From: an uncultured Porphyromonadaceae bacterium
GTDB taxonomy: Bacteria; Bacteroidota; Bacteroidia; Bacteroidales; Muribaculaceae
Direction: 5' to 3'
Assembly (NCBI GenBank): GCA_902462525.1
Contig: CABQCA010000101.1
Coordinates: 1-8,396, forward strand
Length of the DNA: 8,396 nt
The position numbers and the translations under genes were made by a program. The notes below the pieces were generated by a model that was given only the letters and a program-made list of their open reading frames with translations, was not told where the DNA came from and made no database searches. Of this stretch, positions 4,718 through 8,396 are shown one piece after another (the first letter of the stretch is position 1; every line of letters starts with the position of its first letter).

Positions 4718-6910
4718 ATGTCACAATCCTCTTCTCCTAAAAAAAACGGCAATGCACCTGCAGGCTCGCGCAACAGCTATGTGGTGAGCCGCTTCGCCAT
4801 CATCTTCTTCATGACCCTTCTTCTGGCTGCGGGAATAGCCTACAAACTGGTGTGCACCACCACCGTCCAGGCCGAGGCATGGGAGCGCATGGCGGCATCA
4901 ACCCTGCGCGACTCGCAGGTCGTGGTGCCTGTGCGCGGCGAAATCCTCGCCTCCGACGGCAGCATTCTCGCCACAAACCTGCACTATTCCAAAGTGATGA
5001 TCGACTTCAGGGCAAGCCGTTTCGACATCGTGCATTTCCACGACACTCTGCCGGCATTGTGCGGCGAGCTGGCACGCCTGCTGCCGTGGCGCGGCGACAG
5101 CGCCAAATGGCTGGAACGATTCAAGGTGCAGCTCGACCGTCCCAAATCGGAACGCACCAGCAACTTCATTATCGCAAAATCACTCCCCGAAGAAACTGTC
5201 GACAAGATACGGAAGCTGCCGTTCTTCTGCAAGAGCAAGAATCCGAACGTGACAGGCCTCAAGGCCGACCGCATAGTCAAGCGCTCATATCCTTTCGGCG
5301 AAATGGCTAAAATGAGCATCGGCCAGGTCGGAGAAACCACAAACAAAGAAATACATGGCGTCACCGGCCTCGAACGCGAACTCGACACCCTGCTCTACGG
5401 AGTGCCGGGGCTCAAACGCAAGAAAATGTTCACCCGCGGGGCACGCTATGCCGTGGAAACGCCCGCTGTCAACGGTTTCGGCGTCACCACGACTATCGAC
5501 ATCACCATTCAGGATATCCTCGAGAACGAACTCGGACAGATGCTCATCGACGCCAAGGCCGACTGGGGCACCGCGATGATCATGGAGGTGAGCACAGGCG
5601 ACATAAAGGCGATGTCGAACCTCGAGCGCGACTCGCTCTCGCCCGAACCTCGCTACATCGAGGCCCTCAACCGCACCGTACTGGCCTACGAGCCCGGCTC
5701 GGTAATGAAAGTGATGACCATGGCCGTGGCTCTCGAAAAAGGCTTCGCCAAACCCGTGACACGCGAGCTGCCTATAGGCCGCAGCTTCGCATACCTCGGC
5801 CGCAAACCAATAAACGACACCCACTCGCCCGGCTCGCTGCCGGTGTCGCGCTTCATCGAGTACTCTTCAAACATCGGCATGGTGAAAATGTCGATGCCAC
5901 ACTACGAAAACGACCCCAACAGCTTCCGGGCCGACCTTGCCGACATGGGATTTTTCGACCGTTTCCGCACCGGCATAGCACGCGAACGCACGCCCTACTT
6001 TCCGCGGCTGCAGAACAATGTCGGCGGCCGGCTGTCGCTGTCGCGCATGGTATTCGGCTACTCCACAATGATACCGCCGCTCTACACCTGCGCTTTCTAC
6101 AACACCGTGGCCAACGACGGCCGCTTTGTGCGCCCGCGTCTGGTGAAAAGCCTTCGCCTGCCCGACGGCCGCGACTCGGCCATCGACGTGTCGTACGTCC
6201 GCGACCGCATTCTCTCCAGCGAGAACGCAGCCATCCTGCGCGAGATGATGCACGGCGTGGTGTGGAAAGAAGGCGGCACAGCAAAAGCCCTCAAGAGCGA
6301 CATCGTGGAAATCGCCGGAAAAACCGGTACCTGCAAGATTGCCCGCGAGGATACCCGTCCGCGCAAGGACAAGGACGGCAATCCCATAAAACTCACGCCT
6401 TTCAAGGGCGGATATCTCGAAGGACACTACCGTGTGACTTTCTGCGGTTTCTTCCCCTATGAGAACCCCAAGTACACATGCATCGTGGTGATAAGCGACC
6501 CGAAGGTACCCTACCGGGGGCCTGCCGTCAGCTCGGGAACGGTGCTCAAGAACGTGGCTCTGAAAATGTATGCCAGGGGAATGCTTGAAGCCGACCCCGT
6601 TTTTGAGGACAACCGCGCAGCCGGAACTACTCCGACTGTCTATGCCTCGTTCAACGACCGCCGGAACGCCACCCTCCACGCCGACCTGCGGCTCGACAAG
6701 GCCAGCGCCATACGCCGTCCGGCCTCCGCTGCCGAAGGCTGCGTGCCCGATGTTTGCGGCGTAGGTATCCGCGAGGCTCTAACCACCCTCGAAAGTTCGG
6801 GCTATGCCGTGAGTTTCCAGGGCATAGGCTATGTAGCCGAACAAAACCCGCCGGCCGGCACCGAGGCCGTGCCCGGCACAAAAGTACAGCTTCTGCTGAA
6901 ACACGACTGA
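4718..6910 (+). CDS. ftsI: Septal peptidoglycan transpeptidase FtsI / PBP3 with one C-terminal PASTA domain
   Basis: This 730-residue class B penicillin-binding protein cross-links septal peptidoglycan in the periplasm as part of the divisome. A Lys/Ser/Gly-rich cytoplasmic tail is followed by one membrane anchor (about 25-46). The pedestal domain starts with the conserved VPVRGEILASDGSILATN segment (R73, G74), and VTGLERELD falls near the end of that domain. The transpeptidase domain carries all three active-site motifs: S328-V-M-K331 (in EPGSVMK, S328 the acylated nucleophile), S383-S-N385, and K535-T-G537. The C-terminal ~56 residues (675-730, PDVCGVGIREAL...PGTKVQLLLK) form a single PASTA domain, and a variable linker joins it to the catalytic part. 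The ATG at 4718 fits the expected short cytoplasmic N-terminus. The stop at 6908-6910 is two bases before the murE start, so the genes are likely co-transcribed. All catalytic residues are present, and activity is expected. Confidence 0.95.
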   Translation: MSQSSSPKKNGNAPAGSRNSYVVSRFAIIFFMTLLLAAGIAYKLVCTTTVQAEAWERMAASTLRDSQVVVPVRGEILASDGSILATNLHYSKVMIDFRASRFDIVHFHDTLPALCGELARLLPWRGDSAKWLERFKVQLDRPKSERTSNFIIAKSLPEETVDKIRKLPFFCKSKNPNVTGLKADRIVKRSYPFGEMAKMSIGQVGETTNKEIHGVTGLERELDTLLYGVPGLKRKKMFTRGARYAVETPAVNGFGVTTTIDITIQDILENELGQMLIDAKADWGTAMIMEVSTGDIKAMSNLERDSLSPEPRYIEALNRTVLAYEPGSVMKVMTMAVALEKGFAKPVTRELPIGRSFAYLGRKPINDTHSPGSLPVSRFIEYSSNIGMVKMSMPHYENDPNSFRADLADMGFFDRFRTGIARERTPYFPRLQNNVGGRLSLSRMVFGYSTMIPPLYTCAFYNTVANDGRFVRPRLVKSLRLPDGRDSAIDVSYVRDRILSSENAAILREMMHGVVWKEGGTAKALKSDIVEIAGKTGTCKIAREDTRPRKDKDGNPIKLTPFKGGYLEGHYRVTFCGFFPYENPKYTCIVVISDPKVPYRGPAVSSGTVLKNVALKMYARGMLEADPVFEDNRAAGTTPTVYASFNDRRNATLHADLRLDKASAIRRPASAAEGCVPDVCGVGIREALTTLESSGYAVSFQGIGYVAEQNPPAGTEAVPGTKVQLLLKHD

Positions 6911-6912
6911 CT

Positions 6913-8396
6913 ATGACACTTGAAGAAATACCTGCCAATACGGCGCCGGCAGTAACATCGGCCGACAGCCTTCTCGCAGCCGCAAATGCCGAGGAGCGCC
7001 GCGGCCCTGCCGCCGACACTGACATAACAGTTCTCACCGCCGACTCGCGTGCCGTGCGTCGCGGCGGTATGTTCGTGGCCGTACGCGGCGTGGCCGTCGA
7101 CGGTCACCGCTTCATCGGCAAGGCTGTCGAAGCCGGAGCCGCCGTTGTTGTGGTGGAGGAATTCCCCGACGAGATGCCGCAGGACGTGGTCTTCGCACGC
7201 GTGGCCGACACGCGTGCCGCTCTGGGCCGCATGGCCTCGCGCTATTACGGCGAACCTTCCGACGAACTGAGGCTCGTAGGTGTCACCGGCACCAACGGCA
7301 AAACCACCATCGCCACTCTGCTCTACGACATGGCGCGTCTGCGCGGCATCAAAGCCGGCCTCATATCCACCGTGGCCGTGAAAATCGACGGCGAGGAATA
7401 CCCCTCGGACCACACCACACCCGATCCGCTGCTGCTCAACGCATGCCTTCGACGCATGGCCGACGCCGGCTGCCGCTTCGCCGCCATGGAAGTGAGCAGT
7501 CACGCGGCCGACCAGCACCGCATAGCCGGTCTTAACTTCGCAGGAGGCATTTTCACCAACCTCACACGCGACCATTTGGATTATCACAAGACTTTCGACG
7601 CCTATCTCCGGGCCAAGAAATCGTTTTTCGACATGCTTCCGCCCGACGCTTTCGCTCTCAGCAACGCCGACGACCGCAACGGCGCCGTAATGCTCCAGAA
7701 CACCGCAGCCCGGCCCCGCGCTTTCTACTCGGTGCGCGATGCTGCCGACTTTCACGTGCGCGTGGTTGAAGACCGCATCGACGGCATGCTGCTCGACTTC
7801 GGCGGCCGTGAGGTGGAAACACTGTTCACCGGCAGTTTCAACGCCTCGAATCTCGCCGCAGTCTACGGCGCAGCCGTGCTTCTGGGCATGAGCGAGGACG
7901 AAGCCGCCCTGATGATGAGCCGTCTGCACCCTGTGGCGGGACGTTTCCAGCCTTTCCGCTCGAAAAACGGCATAACGGCAATCGTTGACTACGCCCACAC
8001 GCCCGATGCTCTTATCAACGTGCTCGACACCCTGCGCGAGGTAGTGCCCGAAGGCGCATCGGTAATCACCGTGTGCGGCTGCGGCGGCGACCGCGACCCC
8101 GGCAAACGTCCGCAGATGGCAAAAGCCGCCGCCGACCGATCGGAAGTGCTCGTAATAACCTCCGACAACCCCCGCTCCGAGGATCCTCAGGCCATCATCG
8201 ACGATATGCTCGCCGGTCTCGACGAGTACGGGCGCGGCAAGACGCACTGCTACACCGACCGCCGCCGCGCAATCCGCGCTGCCGTAGAGATGGCCGAACC
8301 CGGCGACATAATCCTGCTCGCCGGCAAAGGCCATGAGACCACGCAGACCATAGGAAACGAAATCCTTCATTTCGACGACCGCGAGGAAATATGCGC
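6913..8396 (+). CDS. murE: UDP-MurNAc-tripeptide ligase MurE, probably meso-diaminopimelate-adding (3' end off the window)
   Basis: The frame opens with ATG at 6913, two bases after the ftsI stop, and stays open to the window edge (494 codons plus two bases). With family length near 480-510, only a few residues are missing. MurE is the cytoplasmic ATP-dependent ligase that adds the third stem amino acid to UDP-MurNAc-L-Ala-D-Glu. Visible features are the substrate-binding N-terminal domain with TADSRAVRRGGMFVAV, the ATP loop GVTGTNGKTT (123-132, K130), HTTPDP in the central domain, MEVSSHA, and 'TNLTRDHLDYHKTFDAYL' followed by RAKKSFF, where K235 is the expected carbamylated lysine. The C-terminal domain has HPVAGRFQPF, VDYAHTPD, CGCGGDRDPGKRP and GKGHE. 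The motif D418-N-P-R421 (DNPRSEDP) is the meso-diaminopimelate specificity signature; lysine-adding enzymes differ at this place. This agrees with the diaminopimelate-type wall of Bacteroidales. The gene continues the dcw operon; mraY and murD would be expected next, outside the window. Confidence 0.95.
   Translation, partial: MTLEEIPANTAPAVTSADSLLAAANAEERRGPAADTDITVLTADSRAVRRGGMFVAVRGVAVDGHRFIGKAVEAGAAVVVVEEFPDEMPQDVVFARVADTRAALGRMASRYYGEPSDELRLVGVTGTNGKTTIATLLYDMARLRGIKAGLISTVAVKIDGEEYPSDHTTPDPLLLNACLRRMADAGCRFAAMEVSSHAADQHRIAGLNFAGGIFTNLTRDHLDYHKTFDAYLRAKKSFFDMLPPDAFALSNADDRNGAVMLQNTAARPRAFYSVRDAADFHVRVVEDRIDGMLLDFGGREVETLFTGSFNASNLAAVYGAAVLLGMSEDEAALMMSRLHPVAGRFQPFRSKNGITAIVDYAHTPDALINVLDTLREVVPEGASVITVCGCGGDRDPGKRPQMAKAAADRSEVLVITSDNPRSEDPQAIIDDMLAGLDEYGRGKTHCYTDRRRAIRAAVEMAEPGDIILLAGKGHETTQTIGNEILHFDDREEIC

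Noticed and set aside
6829..8370. A 513-codon open frame on the minus strand covering murE.
   Set aside because: The plus strand encodes a complete set of MurE motifs. The minus-strand product (Val/Gly/His/Ala-rich) matches no family I know and is a codon-bias shadow.

Overview
The window looks like the chromosome of a Bacteroidota member of the order Bacteroidales. Three things support this: an outer-membrane beta-barrel receptor of the type common in that phylum, Bacteroidetes-type promoter boxes (TAnnTTTG) in place of E. coli-like -10 hexamers, and a division/cell-wall (dcw) cluster whose small FtsL-like protein and PASTA-bearing FtsI resemble Bacteroidales forms. The GC-rich core genes (38 of 60 bases G/C at 6181-6240) suggest a gut lineage such as Muribaculaceae. 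That placement is inference, not shown by the sequence.

Layout: (1) 2-1375, the 3' part of a TonB-dependent-receptor-like outer-membrane barrel gene, cut by the left edge. (2) 1384-2997, a more AT-rich island (27 of 60 bases G/C at 1861-1920) holding an AbiE-type toxin-antitoxin module. It has a 27-bp near-perfect palindrome over the promoter, an intact AbiEi/DUF6088-type antitoxin gene, and an AbiEii nucleotidyltransferase toxin gene broken by an in-frame TGA at codon 33. (3) 2998-3390, a gene-free stretch with a probable terminator, short palindromes, a ~145-bp inverted-repeat element and a promoter for the next operon. (4) 3391-8396, the start of the dcw operon in the order rsmH (mraW), ftsL-like, ftsI (pbpB), murE, the last cut by the right edge. 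No mraZ lies directly upstream of rsmH; the AbiE island and repeat-rich spacer occupy that place.

The dcw genes work together in septal wall synthesis. RsmH methylates 16S rRNA, the FtsL-like protein and FtsI belong to the septal machinery, and MurE adds the third amino acid to the peptidoglycan stem. Its DNPR motif predicts meso-diaminopimelate.

The most interesting part is the AbiE island. The antitoxin reading frame and its likely operator are intact, while the toxin has an early nonsense codon where relatives have tryptophan and also appears to have Asn at a usually acidic motif IV position. Both differences can be explained by single G-to-A changes. This looks like a toxin-antitoxin module that lost its toxin and kept its antitoxin. 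No wholly new system is evident in this window.
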